Positions 1 to 9,430 of a DNA stretch of 39,954 bases are shown here, piece by piece (the stretch's first letter is position 1; every line of letters begins with the position of its first letter). This DNA comes from Flavobacteriaceae bacterium. Its GTDB lineage: Bacteria; Bacteroidota; Bacteroidia; Flavobacteriales; Flavobacteriaceae. The notes beneath the pieces were generated by a model. That model had not been told where the DNA came from. It saw nothing but the letters and a program-made list of their open reading frames with translations, and ran no database searches. Location: assembly GCA_016764435.1 (NCBI GenBank), contig JAESRX010000071.1, positions 1,575 to 41,528 on the forward strand. The letters run 5' to 3'. A program made the translations under genes and the position numbers.

Positions 1-3000
1 TCTCCAATAAGCGGTAGGTACACTTTGTCTATCAATTTATTTCTTACAAAAGAGGAGAGTACACGTGGCTTGAATTCTTCAAGTCTGAGTTGCTCTCGCA
101 TTTCTTTTATTATTTGCTGCTTGCTCTCTTTAAATTCAAGGAATAATACCTTGTCTTTAGCAAAATAATCACTTAGTTTTTTACGGAATTCATGGTAGTT
201 AAAATGATAGATACCGTCTTTGATAATAGCATGATTTCCTTTTAAGTTATCGATATTAAAATGGGCGTCAACCTCTAATACATGGAAACTATGTTCTCCA
301 AAAATCAACAAGCCACAGCTTTCTTCTATATAGTTTATAGCAGCTGTGTTTTTCACAAAAGAGATCAGCCACTGCTTGCAAATTTGATATTTCCCGAGTA
401 GGTTTTTTGGTTTTTCTAAATTTTCTTTGAAAGCAATCAAAGCATTTTCTTGGGTCAAGAACGCTATAAAACGCTCTTTTATTCCATAGGCTTCTTTACT
501 AATTGTAAAATGATTGTTTTGTCTGAATTCTTCAAAAAGATAATGAGCTGCATGGTCTGTATCAATTTCGGTCCAGAAATGCGTCGGTACTTTAAGCATT
601 TCTGAATTGATGGCACTCACGATTCCTGAAAAGGCATCGCTTTGTGGGAAGAATTTTAAAACATCTTTTGCTCCGTTAATTTTATCTAATAAATTGTTTT
701 TTATGTCTTCTTCTAGGGTATTCCAAAAATAACGTGCAAAAGCCCTTGTTTTTGGTGTAAAACACAACACATTTAATGTGGCATGTGTTTGTGAGTATTT
801 GTGTAATAGTACCGCTGCGTCAAAGTCATGCACTCCTTTTGTATAGCCTTCTGTATAACTTTGACTTGCTATTTGCTGGCTTATTTTTAGTGTTTCATCA
901 AATGACAATGTTGCTAATGCCGTATTTCCCTTGTAGGAACTGTAAATTTTAAAGGCAAGATATTCCGAGCGATATACCTGCTTGTTTTCTGAAATAAAAT
1001 CTTGGTTCCAAAGTGATTTTGCTTTTTCTATAATTGGGTTCTTGACTTTTTGGTAAAAGTCGGTACCGCTTAAGTGAAAATGTAAATGGCCTTCTTTTTG
1101 AACGATGGACAATTCTAAATCTTGTCTGTTGACTCCAAATTTATGGGCGCCTAGTTTGATGACGTTTTCTCCGTCTTCATAGAGGTCTAATTTGTCTTTT
1201 AGTTTTCGAAGTGCTTCATCTTTGGCTGTTTTTAAACCTGTTTCTATGGTTTCTGCTTTACCAATGTCTTCAATGTCTTTTAGTTTTTCAATGATATCGT
1301 AGAGTTTAGATATCATTAAGTCAGCAGCGAAATAGGCATTTATGTCATCTTCACTTTTTAGACTAATGGCTTTTTTTCGAACAGAATTTAATATTCTGTT
1401 GGCAGCTTTTTCTAGACTGATGGCTTTTTTGTTTCTGTTTTCTATCAGTTGATTTTTTCGGCCTTCGAAAGCAGAAAATACTTCTTCTCTTTTCGTGAAT
1501 ATTTTGGAGACAAATTCGTCATAATTGGCAAATTTTCCTTCTATTTCTTCAATCTGTACAGATAATTTGGTCAAGTATTCCTCACACTTTTCTGGACTGT
1601 CAGAAATGTCTAAATAGTTGATGACACTTTGTTCTAATAATTTTAATTGAGAGGCAAAATCTGCGGTAGCTTCTTTCTTTCCTAAATTCTGTAAGCTTCT
1701 TTTTAAAGCAGCTTTCATCTGGTTTAAAGAGGAAAACAACGCTGAGATATTATCAATAATTTTAGTGGCATGTGACGTGTCATCAATGTCTAAATTATTA
1801 ACGATTTCTATCAGCATTTCTAAATCTGTAGCGATTTGGTTTATTTCGGAGGCTAATTTCTTCGCATTGATTACCTTTTTTATATGCTGAATTTCCGTTT
1901 CTTTTTTGCTAATTCTTTCTTTGTATGGTTCTAGGGCAATGTCCTGCAATAGGAAGTCTACGCAGTGTCTAGAAATCCGTAATGTCTCTTCGATTATCTT
2001 TTCTTCTGTTGATGCTAAGAAAGCGATGTTAATATACCGTGTTTGTTTGGCACTAATCGTCTCGCCTCTCAGTTGTCTTAATTCAGATAAGCTAGTAACA
2101 AAATTATCAATACTTTTAAAAGAAGACTGTTTGATGTCGTTAAAAAGAAGCTTGCTTTTTTCTTCTAATACCTGAACTGCTTTCTGGGCTAGTTGTTTGA
2201 GTTGTTTTACTTTTTCAAATTCATCTACGGCGGCATTCGCAGCTTCCTTTATTTCAAATAAAGGAAGATTTAATTGTTGGGTTTCTTTTTCTTTTATCCA
2301 GTAAAAAGAATCTAGAATGTCATTGGCTTGTTTACTGATGTCAATATATAAGCCGTCATAACTATCTTTTTTATTTAAAAGAGTAATAAGTTCATAGCTT
2401 TCTGCCATGGCTTTTACAATGTCTTTATTTCCTATTTTAAATAATAAGGTATCTTGATGTGGAGAGGATAATGCCTCTTTTGCTACAAATGGTGTTTGCC
2501 ATATTTGGATAACGTGATGTCGGTTGGCATCTTGAGCAGCGTTAAAATAACACAATTCTCCATTTTCAAAAATGGTAAAACCATTGCAAATAATAGGTGT
2601 TTTAATAGCTTGTTCAATAATGTTATAACTGATTAAAACATAGTCTCCTTTATCTTTTTGGTAGAAAACGTAAATGAAATCTTCGCCATTGGGCGAGCTT
2701 ATTTTTTGTTCAAATACAACATTCGACACGCTTTTATCGAATAATTTAAACTCTCCAGTCTGTAGGTAATAGCCATTAGGAAACAGCACTCCTTGGTTGT
2801 CGGGCAGTAGTATTGCAGCATCTTTAATACTGTCAATCTTTTTAACTTCCTGAACTTTGTGGTTGTAAATAAAATAGCGATCTTCTTCCTGATAAGGTTT
2901 TATTTTCAGGATGGTTAAGCTTCCTAAATCGGCATAGGCATAATTAGCATCGTCTAGAGTTTGGTCTTTAAACGTTACCGGCTCAGCATAAATTCCTTTG

Positions 3001-3701
3001 CCGTCGTTGGTGTTGTCTTCAATTTTAATTGTTAAATCTCCGCCAACGGTTTCTACAAATATTTTATCTAAAATAGATACATGTGGATGTGTTCCATAGC
3101 GATGCATGTCTCTGGAAGGAGTCTCCCAGTTAAATTCATGCTGTCTTGGATATACAAATTCATGTTCCGACCTGTTGTCTATATATTTTAGTTTGTTGTC
3201 ATTAATTAACCATTTGAAAGTCTTTACGTCCTCTGGGTTTTCACTGACTTGAAAAACCATGTGTAAATAATTCCCAATGATGGAAAACTTAGAAAAGGTA
3301 GTATTTCTATAATATTTATACAGGTTTTCGAATTCATTTTCAAAAACAGGGTCTTTAATTAAATCGAGGGTGGTTTGTGCAAACTGGTTTTCTTTAAAAT
3401 CGTAGGCACTAAAAACATCACTTAATTTAATTTCTGTACGCAGTCCAAAATGCACATTGTAGCCAAATAAACAATGGTTTCCAAATGCAATAATATCATG
3501 TGCGATACAGTTATTCTCCGTATTTATACGGTTGTTTGCTATTAGTTTTGTTTCAATGCTCCCAAAAACATCTTTCCTAGCTTGATTTAATTTTTGAAGT
3601 TTATCAATTAAATGGCCCTTGTGTTTTTGCAATCTACTCTGAATTATTTCATAAGTACCTGCATCTAAAGTTGGATTGTCTGTTGGTGTAGTTTCTTGCA
3701 T
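1..3701 (-). CDS. DUF3686 family 'DNA repair' ATPase, N-terminal ~1233 residues (gene runs off left edge)
   Basis: An open minus-strand frame starts at ATG 3701-3699 (MQETTPTDNPTLD) and stays open to base 1, giving about 1233 residues with no stop. The N-terminal third is beta-rich and contains stretches such as YGTHPHVSILDKIFVETVGG and FNAAQDANRHHVIQIWQ. The middle is strongly predicted coiled coil, rich in E, K, L and I. I recognise this as the Bacteroidota/gammaproteobacterial family annotated 'DNA repair ATPase' with DUF3686; members normally end in a C-terminal AAA+ ATPase module, which would lie beyond the left edge. The family commonly sits next to a flotillin and a YqiJ-like membrane protein, exactly the next two genes here on the same strand. 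The DNA-repair label is historical. A membrane- or envelope-associated stress role is inferred from the neighbours. No ATPase motif is visible in the part shown. Confidence 0.72.
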   Translation of the reverse strand, partial: MQETTPTDNPTLDAGTYEIIQSRLQKHKGHLIDKLQKLNQARKDVFGSIETKLIANNRINTENNCIAHDIIAFGNHCLFGYNVHFGLRTEIKLSDVFSAYDFKENQFAQTTLDLIKDPVFENEFENLYKYYRNTTFSKFSIIGNYLHMVFQVSENPEDVKTFKWLINDNKLKYIDNRSEHEFVYPRQHEFNWETPSRDMHRYGTHPHVSILDKIFVETVGGDLTIKIEDNTNDGKGIYAEPVTFKDQTLDDANYAYADLGSLTILKIKPYQEEDRYFIYNHKVQEVKKIDSIKDAAILLPDNQGVLFPNGYYLQTGEFKLFDKSVSNVVFEQKISSPNGEDFIYVFYQKDKGDYVLISYNIIEQAIKTPIICNGFTIFENGELCYFNAAQDANRHHVIQIWQTPFVAKEALSSPHQDTLLFKIGNKDIVKAMAESYELITLLNKKDSYDGLYIDISKQANDILDSFYWIKEKETQQLNLPLFEIKEAANAAVDEFEKVKQLKQLAQKAVQVLEEKSKLLFNDIKQSSFKSIDNFVTSLSELRQLRGETISAKQTRYINIAFLASTEEKIIEETLRISRHCVDFLLQDIALEPYKERISKKETEIQHIKKVINAKKLASEINQIATDLEMLIEIVNNLDIDDTSHATKIIDNISALFSSLNQMKAALKRSLQNLGKKEATADFASQLKLLEQSVINYLDISDSPEKCEEYLTKLSVQIEEIEGKFANYDEFVSKIFTKREEVFSAFEGRKNQLIENRNKKAISLEKAANRILNSVRKKAISLKSEDDINAYFAADLMISKLYDIIEKLKDIEDIGKAETIETGLKTAKDEALRKLKDKLDLYEDGENVIKLGAHKFGVNRQDLELSIVQKEGHLHFHLSGTDFYQKVKNPIIEKAKSLWNQDFISENKQVYRSEYLAFKIYSSYKGNTALATLSFDETLKISQQIASQSYTEGYTKGVHDFDAAVLLHKYSQTHATLNVLCFTPKTRAFARYFWNTLEEDIKNNLLDKINGAKDVLKFFPQSDAFSGIVSAINSEMLKVPTHFWTEIDTDHAAHYLFEEFRQNNHFTISKEAYGIKERFIAFLTQENALIAFKENLEKPKNLLGKYQICKQWLISFVKNTAAINYIEESCGLLIFGEHSFHVLEVDAHFNIDNLKGNHAIIKDGIYHFNYHEFRKKLSDYFAKDKVLFLEFKESKQQIIKEMREQLRLEEFKPRVLSSFVRNKLIDKVYLPLIG

Positions 3702-3823
3702 TTTTTGTTTGTGGTAATTTCTTTTTAAAAAACAGTTTGAAGCTATAGGGGGAATTTTCGATAATAAATGGCCGTTTTATTACCTTTCGTAGTTAGAAAA
3801 ATGTGTAGCCAATATTAATAATA

Positions 3824-3851
3824 ATCCTCTTTCTATGGAAAGAAAGAGGAT
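3824..3851 (-). terminator. Stem-loop between the flotillin and DUF3686 ATPase genes
   Basis: A perfect 11-bp inverted repeat (3824-3834 and 3841-3851, arm ATCCTCTTTCT) encloses a 6-nt loop, 13 bases past the flotillin stop. On the minus strand it is followed by an AT-rich but not pure U tract, so it could be a partial (attenuating) terminator or an mRNA-processing hairpin that lowers expression of the downstream ATPase gene relative to the flotillin. Confidence 0.55.
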
Positions 3852-3864
3852 CATAGGGGTTGAT

Positions 3865-5940
3865 TTATCCTATTTTTTTGTCGCTCAGACCTAAAGCACT
3901 GGCTAAATTAAATAGATTCATAAACGTATTTTTTTCATCGTTGCTAGAAGATTTTTGTTGCAAGTCTAATAACAATTTAGAGATGGTTAAATTTTTGATA
4001 TCTTCCGAAGAGATTCCATAATTAGTTGCAAACTCTCTTATTTTTTCTAAAAGATTTCCTTTTACATCTCCACTTCCTAAAATAGCATCCTTTACGTCTT
4101 TGATATTACTAGAGTGTTTGACCAATCTATCAATTCCTTTGGCTCTGGTTATTTGCCCAACAATTTGATCAAAGAACATGGACTCTCCACCTACGATATC
4201 AATATTCGCCGCTTTTAAGGCTTCACTGAGTACTGTGGCTTGTGCGTCTGCAATTTCTTTTTGAATGTTTATTTCTGCAAGTTCTATTTCTTTTTCCTTG
4301 TCTAGTTTTAATTTAAACTCTTCATGGTCTTTTCCTACACCATCCAGTTTTTTCATAGCCTCTGCTTTCTCTTCAATTCCTGAAGCTTCTGCAGATGCTT
4401 TTTCTCTGATAACATCGGCTTCTGCGAGTCCTTCTAGTTTATTCGCTTCTGCTTTTGCACTGATTCCAATGGCTTCTGCCAATGCCATTTTTTCTACGAT
4501 GGTAGCATCAACAATACCTTGTCTTTCGTGAGCTTCTGCTTTTGCATGCATCACTTGTGCTTCGGAAATACCAATGGCTGCTTCTTCTTTTGCTCTTGCT
4601 TCGGCTATAGTTTTTCTGGCATCTGCTTCTTTAACAGAGGCTTCTTTATTCGCTTGGGCTTCTATTAATATTTGTTCTGAGCGTTGCTTGGCTGCTTCTT
4701 TTTCTGCTTCGGCCAATTTAATCTTCATAATTAAAGTTTCTTCGGCTTCTTTTTCAGCTAAAGTAATCGCTACTTGTTTTTGTCTGTCCGCATCTTTAAA
4801 TGCCTCTAAATCTTTTATTTTTTCTTTTTCTTCAACAACGTTTTTTTCTAAGGCTACACGATCTCGGATAACATCTTGGATGTTTTTCTTTTCTACTTCT
4901 ACTACTTTTTCTTTTTCAATTTGTGCTAGGGTAACTATACGTTCTCTTTCGGTAGCTTCTAACATTCTGTCTTTTTCTACACGTTCCGTTTCTACCGCTA
5001 AGGTTCTTTCTTTATTTTTTTGAGCAACAATAATTTGGCGGTCTTTATTTTCTTCCGCAACGGCTACTTTTTCATCCGTTATAATTCTTGCACTTTCGGA
5101 TTTTAAGCGTTCTTCATCAGCAACTTTTGAGGTGGTCGCTTCTTCTCTAGATTTAATATTGGCAATTTCACGTTTTTGTTGCTCTTCTTTTTCGGCTAAC
5201 TGTTTGTCTAATTCTAAGATGGCCTCTCTAGCTTCTACATCTTGTTTTCGAATTACTTTTTCTTCATCACGTCTAATTAAATTAGATTTTATGTTTTGTA
5301 TGGCTGTTAATTCTGTTATTTTTTTGATTCCTTCTGCATCTAAAATATTATCAACCTTTAGAAAAGAAATGGGTGTTTGCTCTAAGTAATCAATGGCACA
5401 ATCCTCTAAGGTGTATCCGTTTAAGTCTCTCCCTATTTCTTTGATAATTTCATCCCTAAATTCAGAACGAGAATCATATAATTCGATAAAATCGAACTTT
5501 TTACCAACAGTTTTTAGTGCTTCAGAGAATTTAGCCTCAAATAAATCATTTAAGGTAGATATGTGAGAAGCTCTTTCACACCCAATGGTTTGGGCTACTT
5601 CAATAATTGCGTCTTTAGACTTGTTAACTCTTACAAAAAAGGCTACTTTTATATCAGCTCTCATGTTATCTTTACAGATAAGTCCATCGACTTGCATACG
5701 GTCTATCTCTATTTTTTTAACCGAAATATCCATGATTTCTAATTTGTGTAATACGGGGATTATATACATTCCTTTGTCAAATGCAACTGCTGTACCTCCA
5801 AATCCTGTTTTAACGAGTGCTTGTCCTTGCGGTATTTTTCTGTAGAACATTGCAATAATAGCAACGAAAATTATAAATAAGAAAATGATACCTATCACGG
5901 CAATAATTACGATTTGATACCCTGTACTAAGTGTGTCCAT
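3865..5940 (-). CDS. Flotillin family protein (YqiK-like, band 7/SPFH domain)
   Basis: The 691-residue protein has one N-terminal transmembrane helix (about 9-31), then a band 7/SPFH domain (about 35-210, with RKIPQGQALVKTGFGG and MDISVKKIEIDRMQVDG). A very long charged helical region (about 215-570) follows, rich in EA/EK repeats and AEA segments and typical of flotillin oligomerisation domains. A C-terminal segment resembles the flotillin tail (IVGGESMFFDQIVGQ, about 585-600). Flotillins oligomerise on the inner leaflet and organise membrane microdomains. Length and layout match E. coli YqiK and its relatives. It begins 3 bp after the YqiJ-like gene, mirroring yqiJ-yqiK, and precedes the DUF3686 ATPase gene. 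The antisense Ser/Ala-rich open frames across it only reflect its repetitive EA codons. Confidence 0.9.
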   Translation of the reverse strand: MDTLSTGYQIVIIAVIGIIFLFIIFVAIIAMFYRKIPQGQALVKTGFGGTAVAFDKGMYIIPVLHKLEIMDISVKKIEIDRMQVDGLICKDNMRADIKVAFFVRVNKSKDAIIEVAQTIGCERASHISTLNDLFEAKFSEALKTVGKKFDFIELYDSRSEFRDEIIKEIGRDLNGYTLEDCAIDYLEQTPISFLKVDNILDAEGIKKITELTAIQNIKSNLIRRDEEKVIRKQDVEAREAILELDKQLAEKEEQQKREIANIKSREEATTSKVADEERLKSESARIITDEKVAVAEENKDRQIIVAQKNKERTLAVETERVEKDRMLEATERERIVTLAQIEKEKVVEVEKKNIQDVIRDRVALEKNVVEEKEKIKDLEAFKDADRQKQVAITLAEKEAEETLIMKIKLAEAEKEAAKQRSEQILIEAQANKEASVKEADARKTIAEARAKEEAAIGISEAQVMHAKAEAHERQGIVDATIVEKMALAEAIGISAKAEANKLEGLAEADVIREKASAEASGIEEKAEAMKKLDGVGKDHEEFKLKLDKEKEIELAEINIQKEIADAQATVLSEALKAANIDIVGGESMFFDQIVGQITRAKGIDRLVKHSSNIKDVKDAILGSGDVKGNLLEKIREFATNYGISSEDIKNLTISKLLLDLQQKSSSNDEKNTFMNLFNLASALGLSDKKIG

Positions 5941-5943
5941 AAA

Positions 5944-6669
5944 TTAAATAGTTTTGTATGATTGTATATAATAATATTTTTTATCTGAAGATTCTTTAAT
6001 TATAAGTACTTGCTCTCCTGAATTTATGGCTTCTCCATTGAAGGATTTGGCATAAATAGTTATAGGTGAGTGGTCTAAGGTTAGCTTTACCAGTCCAAGT
6101 TTGTTTTTAGAGATGTTTGATGATATATAGCCTCTTCGTCCGACTAGCTGCATCGGCTTAACTCCTTTACGATTGAGGTGTTTAAAGAAGTTTTTAAAAG
6201 GGTTAGTTCCTATCTTAGTCATTATTAAAGAAGGAATTATTGCAAGGAAAAAAAGTATAAAACCAACATTGTTATTGGTACTCCCTGTTAAATACGTACT
6301 CGAAATTGTTAGTGACCACCAGCAGAATATCCAAAAAGTAAAAGTGAACATAAATGGAAGCCCTACAAAATTAAAATAGATTAAAAATACCTGCCAAAAT
6401 TTCAAATCTTTTTTCCTTTTAGGTAAGATATCTTCATTTCTAATCGTGGCATTGGAAAAGTCATCTAGAGAAATGTTTCCAGATTCTAAGCTACTAGCAG
6501 TATCTATTTCTAGGTCCGTTTCTATCTCGATTTCCACGTCAATGTCAAAGTCTAAATCAAAATCAAGACCGCTTATAATGGTTAATAGCCAATATGTAAA
6601 TAGGAGTATGAGTAATGTGCTCAAAGCTATATTTACAGATGAAAATAGGATGTTAATAAGTTCGTCCAC
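5944..6669 (-). CDS. YqiJ/NfeD-like membrane protein with C-terminal OB-fold domain
   Basis: The 241-residue protein has a first transmembrane helix at about 12-32, a highly acidic stretch (about 34-62, alternating D and E with hydrophobics), two further hydrophobic segments (about 92-122 and 133-153), and a C-terminal beta-rich domain (about 165-241, starting QLVGRRGYISSNIS) that fits the OB fold of the NfeD/YqiJ group. NfeD-like proteins are partners of flotillins, and this gene lies 3 bp upstream of the flotillin gene. The start is GTG (6669-6667); AAGGA lies about 10 bases upstream and no upstream in-frame ATG was seen. The acidic stretch directly after the first helix is unusual in density. 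Assignment to the family rests on architecture and context more than on a long motif. Confidence 0.78.
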   Translation of the reverse strand: MDELINILFSSVNIALSTLLILLFTYWLLTIISGLDFDLDFDIDVEIEIETDLEIDTASSLESGNISLDDFSNATIRNEDILPKRKKDLKFWQVFLIYFNFVGLPFMFTFTFWIFCWWSLTISSTYLTGSTNNNVGFILFFLAIIPSLIMTKIGTNPFKNFFKHLNRKGVKPMQLVGRRGYISSNISKNKLGLVKLTLDHSPITIYAKSFNGEAINSGEQVLIIKESSDKKYYYIQSYKTI

Positions 6670-7460
6670 GTTTATAATCCTTTTAGATGGTTCATGTTCA
6701 TATATTTTTATTGGGCGTTTTTTTAAAATAATTTAACTCAGATGTTTTTTTGAAAATGAAGAAACAATGGTTTGTTACTTTGAATTTGGTGTAGATCTAA
6801 GGTGTTCTTTTAGATCGGTACGTCACTGAAATATAATTTTAAAAAATTAGCAATTTTTTTACTCGTATAGCAGGGTGAAGTTAACAGAAATATTTGATTC
6901 ACCAATAAAATTAGCAATAAATAATTATAGTGGTTAAAAAAGAAGATTAAACAACTCTTTTGTTTAGTGATGTTTAAAATGTATTTCCTGTGTTTCTTTA
7001 ATGATTTCAAGTGTTTTCAGGAGCTTTTATGGTAGACATAGTAGCGAGGGTATGGCATTGCTAATGCTGTTAGCATATTTTACTTCTGTAGGGAAATTAG
7101 GCTGTTGTAAGCTTAAAATTGTTAGTTTTTTTATTTAGATAGAGAGCTAGGGGTGTAGGTTTAATTTGGAGTAATTTAGGGGGGGAAATGAGCGCTTTAA
7201 CAGTAAGGTGAGATGCCTTTTGTTCTGGTTTTTTTATAGCGAATGTAACTTCAAATAAAGGATTATATAAAAAACAATTTTATTTAGAAAGGAATGGGAA
7301 GGAGTTGCCTATCCCTTAATTTTCGATTTAGATTGCTCTTCTTATGGATAGTGTTACTTTTTAAAGAATTTCTTTTGTGTCCAGTTTATCCTAATAACGC
7401 TATGGGGCACAGTTGAAATAAAAATGAAGTGTCAATCTCATTTATAACTGAGATTTATGT
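6670..7460. other. Gene-free, AT-rich intergenic stretch
   Basis: About 790 bases lie between the start of the YqiJ-like gene and the terminator of the nif3 operon. I see no convincing coding frame. A 66-codon minus-strand frame at 6810-7010 is low-complexity and rejected. The stretch must hold the promoter of the flotillin operon, but no clean TANNTTTG element stands out close to 6669. A 7-bp hairpin (AATCTCA 7434-7440 with TGAGATT 7449-7455) lies just beside the terminator described at 7461-7497. Confidence 0.5.
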
Positions 7461-7497
7461 AAAAAAAAACACCCAATATGTTTATATATTGGGTGTT
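7461..7497 (-). terminator. Rho-independent terminator of the nif3/zinc-ribbon operon
   Basis: A perfect 12-bp stem (AACACCCAATAT 7468-7479, complement 7486-7497) with a 6-nt loop is followed on the minus strand by a run of at least seven U residues (complement of 7461-7467). It lies 20 bases beyond the stop of the zinc-ribbon family gene. Confidence 0.9.
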
Positions 7498-7517
7498 ATT
7501 GTAATTTGTAGTGTTAT

Positions 7518-8291
7518 CTAAGAAAATAATTTTGACATTTTTTCTTTTTCTTCCTCTGCTAATACGGCATCCACTAAAATACGACCACTGTGCTCATCCG
7601 TAATAATTTTCTTGCGGCTTGCAATCTCAGCTTGTCTTTGTGGTGGAATAGTAAAGTATGAACCTCCAGAAGCACCTCTTTCAATAGGTACAACAGCCAA
7701 TCCGTTTTTTACGGTAGATCTAATTCTTCTGTATGCTTTTAATAAGTTAGCATCAATAGAGTTAGAGAATTCATCTAATTTAGACACTAAAAGCTCTTCT
7801 TCTTTTTCTGTTTCAATTACGATGTCTTTCAATTCAGATTTTTTATGTCCTAAATGAGTTTCTTGACTATTCAATTTTTCATTGGTAGTTGAAATCACCT
7901 CTTTTTTCTGAATAATTCTCACTTTGTATTCCTTGATGCGCTTTTCGCATAATTCTACTTCAAGTTCTTGGTATTCCATTTCTTTAGAAATAGAATTGAA
8001 TTCACGATTGTTACGAACGTTTTTTTGTTGCTCGGTGTATTTTTTCGTTAATTCTTTTGCTTCTTCAATAGCCAATTTTTTGTTGCTGATTTCTTCTTTT
8101 AAGTTAGATACTTCTTCGTTAAAATTAGAAATTCTTTTGTTTAAACCGACTATTTCATCCTCTAAATCTTCAATCTCTAAAGGAAGTTCTCCTCGTACAC
8201 TTTTAATCTCATCAATTCTTGAGTCGATGATTTGTAAGTCATAAAGAGCTCTTAATTTTTCTTCAACGGTAACTTCTTTGCTTTTAGCCAT
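7518..8291 (-). CDS. Coiled-coil zinc-ribbon family protein (zf-RING_7 type) lacking its zinc-binding cysteines
   Basis: This 257-residue protein is mostly a long coiled coil (about 10-195) followed by a small C-terminal domain (about 200-242). The C-terminal motif FTIPPQRQAEIASRKK and HSGRILVD matches the C4-type zinc ribbon family (PF02591), in which two CxxC pairs flank this segment. Here both pairs are gone: the first site reads GASGGSY (about 206-212) and the second TDEHSGR (about 231-237). The family is implicated in RNA or nucleotide-related functions in other bacteria, but no clear role can be assigned from sequence. It is transcribed with the Nif3-like gene 2 bp upstream, a pairing common in Bacteroidota, and ends at a strong terminator. 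Confidence 0.88.
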   Translation of the reverse strand: MAKSKEVTVEEKLRALYDLQIIDSRIDEIKSVRGELPLEIEDLEDEIVGLNKRISNFNEEVSNLKEEISNKKLAIEEAKELTKKYTEQQKNVRNNREFNSISKEMEYQELEVELCEKRIKEYKVRIIQKKEVISTTNEKLNSQETHLGHKKSELKDIVIETEKEEELLVSKLDEFSNSIDANLLKAYRRIRSTVKNGLAVVPIERGASGGSYFTIPPQRQAEIASRKKIITDEHSGRILVDAVLAEEEKEKMSKLFS

Positions 8292-8293
8292 GT

Positions 8294-9388
8294 TTATAAA
8301 TAATGAATTGGATTCGTATTTTTATCTGATAAAATGATTGCAAAATTAGGGAATTTTTTTGTAAGTTGGTCAACTAATAAATTTTTTGTGAACTGTTCAC
8401 TTTCATAGTGTCCTATATCCGCTATTATTAATTGATCTTCTGCCTTGTAAAATTCATGGTATTTTACATCAGCAGTCACATAAATATCTGCTTTTGCTTT
8501 TAAGGCATTTGTAATGGCATAACTTCCAGAACCTCCTAATACCGCAACTCTTTTTATAGGTCTGTTTAAAAGTTTAGAATGTCGGATTCCTGCTGCGTTC
8601 ATAGTGACTTTTAAGGTATTTAGGAACTCTAGTTCAGTCACGGCTTCCGGTAATTCTCCGATCATTCCTATCCCTATTTTTTGATTGATATTCTGTAGAG
8701 AAGTAATTTCATAGGCTACTTCTTCGTAAGGATGTGCCTTAAATAAAGCAGCTAAAATAGCAGATTCTTTGTGTTTTTCATAGCAAACACTTAATACTAT
8801 TTCTTTTTCGGTATGGACTAGATTTCTTTCACCGATGGTAGGATTAGAGTGTTCATTTCCCTTGAAAGTGCCATTTCCGGAACTTGTAAAACTACAATTA
8901 CTATAATTCCCTAGTGCTCCAGCTCCTGCTTTAAACAGTTCAGAACGTACATCTTCTAGTGCTATTATGGGAATATAAGTGGTGAGTTTTTTGATTGTAT
9001 TCTGTTGGGGAATTAATATTTTTTTATGTTGAAGTCCTAAAACTTCACATATTTTTGCGCTCACACCGTTAAAAGAGTTGTCTAAGGCGGTGTGCATACT
9101 GTATATAGCAATGTCATTTTTAATGGCTTTTAATACGACACGTTCTACATAAGAATTTCCTGTTATTTTTTTGAGTCCTGAAAAAATGATGGGGTGAAAG
9201 CTGACAATCAGATTGCATTTTTTTTCGATGGCTTCATCTATAATGTTTTCTAAAGTGTCCAGTGTAATTAGAACACCAGTTAATTTTGCTTGAGAGTCCC
9301 CAATTAAAAGACCTACATTGTCAAAACTTTCTGCATAATTTAAGGGGGTTAATTCTTCTAAATAAGAGGTGATGTCCTTTACAATCAT
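8294..9388 (-). CDS. Nif3-like dinuclear metal centre hexameric protein
   Basis: The 364-residue protein has the metal-binding motifs of the NIF3/YbgI/YqfO family: IVSFHPIIF (His65), SMHTALDN (His99, Asp103) and IADIGHYESE near the C terminus (His327, Glu331). The length fits the YqfO-type subfamily with a PII/CutA-like domain inserted between the two halves (about 125-235, containing KAHPYEEVAYEI). Members form hexameric toroids with two metals per subunit; the cellular substrate is unsettled, and many genomes label them GTP cyclohydrolase I type 2 homologues without proof. It is first in the operon with the zinc-ribbon family gene and diverges from lpxK. Confidence 0.93.
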   Translation of the reverse strand: MIVKDITSYLEELTPLNYAESFDNVGLLIGDSQAKLTGVLITLDTLENIIDEAIEKKCNLIVSFHPIIFSGLKKITGNSYVERVVLKAIKNDIAIYSMHTALDNSFNGVSAKICEVLGLQHKKILIPQQNTIKKLTTYIPIIALEDVRSELFKAGAGALGNYSNCSFTSSGNGTFKGNEHSNPTIGERNLVHTEKEIVLSVCYEKHKESAILAALFKAHPYEEVAYEITSLQNINQKIGIGMIGELPEAVTELEFLNTLKVTMNAAGIRHSKLLNRPIKRVAVLGGSGSYAITNALKAKADIYVTADVKYHEFYKAEDQLIIADIGHYESEQFTKNLLVDQLTKKFPNFAIILSDKNTNPIHYL

Positions 9389-9422
9389 TGAGTTACGGGT
9401 TTAGTGTTTTTCTTTTAGAAGT

Positions 9423-9430
9423 CAAAGTTA
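9423..9430 (-). promoter_or_regulatory. Candidate -7 element (TAACTTTG) for the nif3 operon
   Basis: On the minus strand TAACTTTG matches the Bacteroidota -7 consensus TANNTTTG exactly and lies 34 bases upstream of the Nif3 start codon, predicting a leader of about 28 bases. No clear -33 TTTG partner at normal spacing was found. In the same divergent gap a weaker plus-strand TAAATTCG (9464-9471) may belong to lpxK. Confidence 0.42.

Noticed and set aside
1906..2175. 89-codon plus-strand frame
   Set aside because: Antisense shadow of the DUF3686 ATPase frame, which is continuous through this stretch.
4265..5845. Several Ser/Ala-rich plus-strand frames
   Set aside because: Antisense of the flotillin's repeated EA/EK codons (GCT/TCT-rich on the other strand), not real genes.
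6810..7010. 66-codon minus-strand frame in the intergenic stretch
   Set aside because: Low-complexity hydrophobic/basic composition, no recognisable domain, no supporting spacing to neighbours; fits chance in AT-rich DNA.
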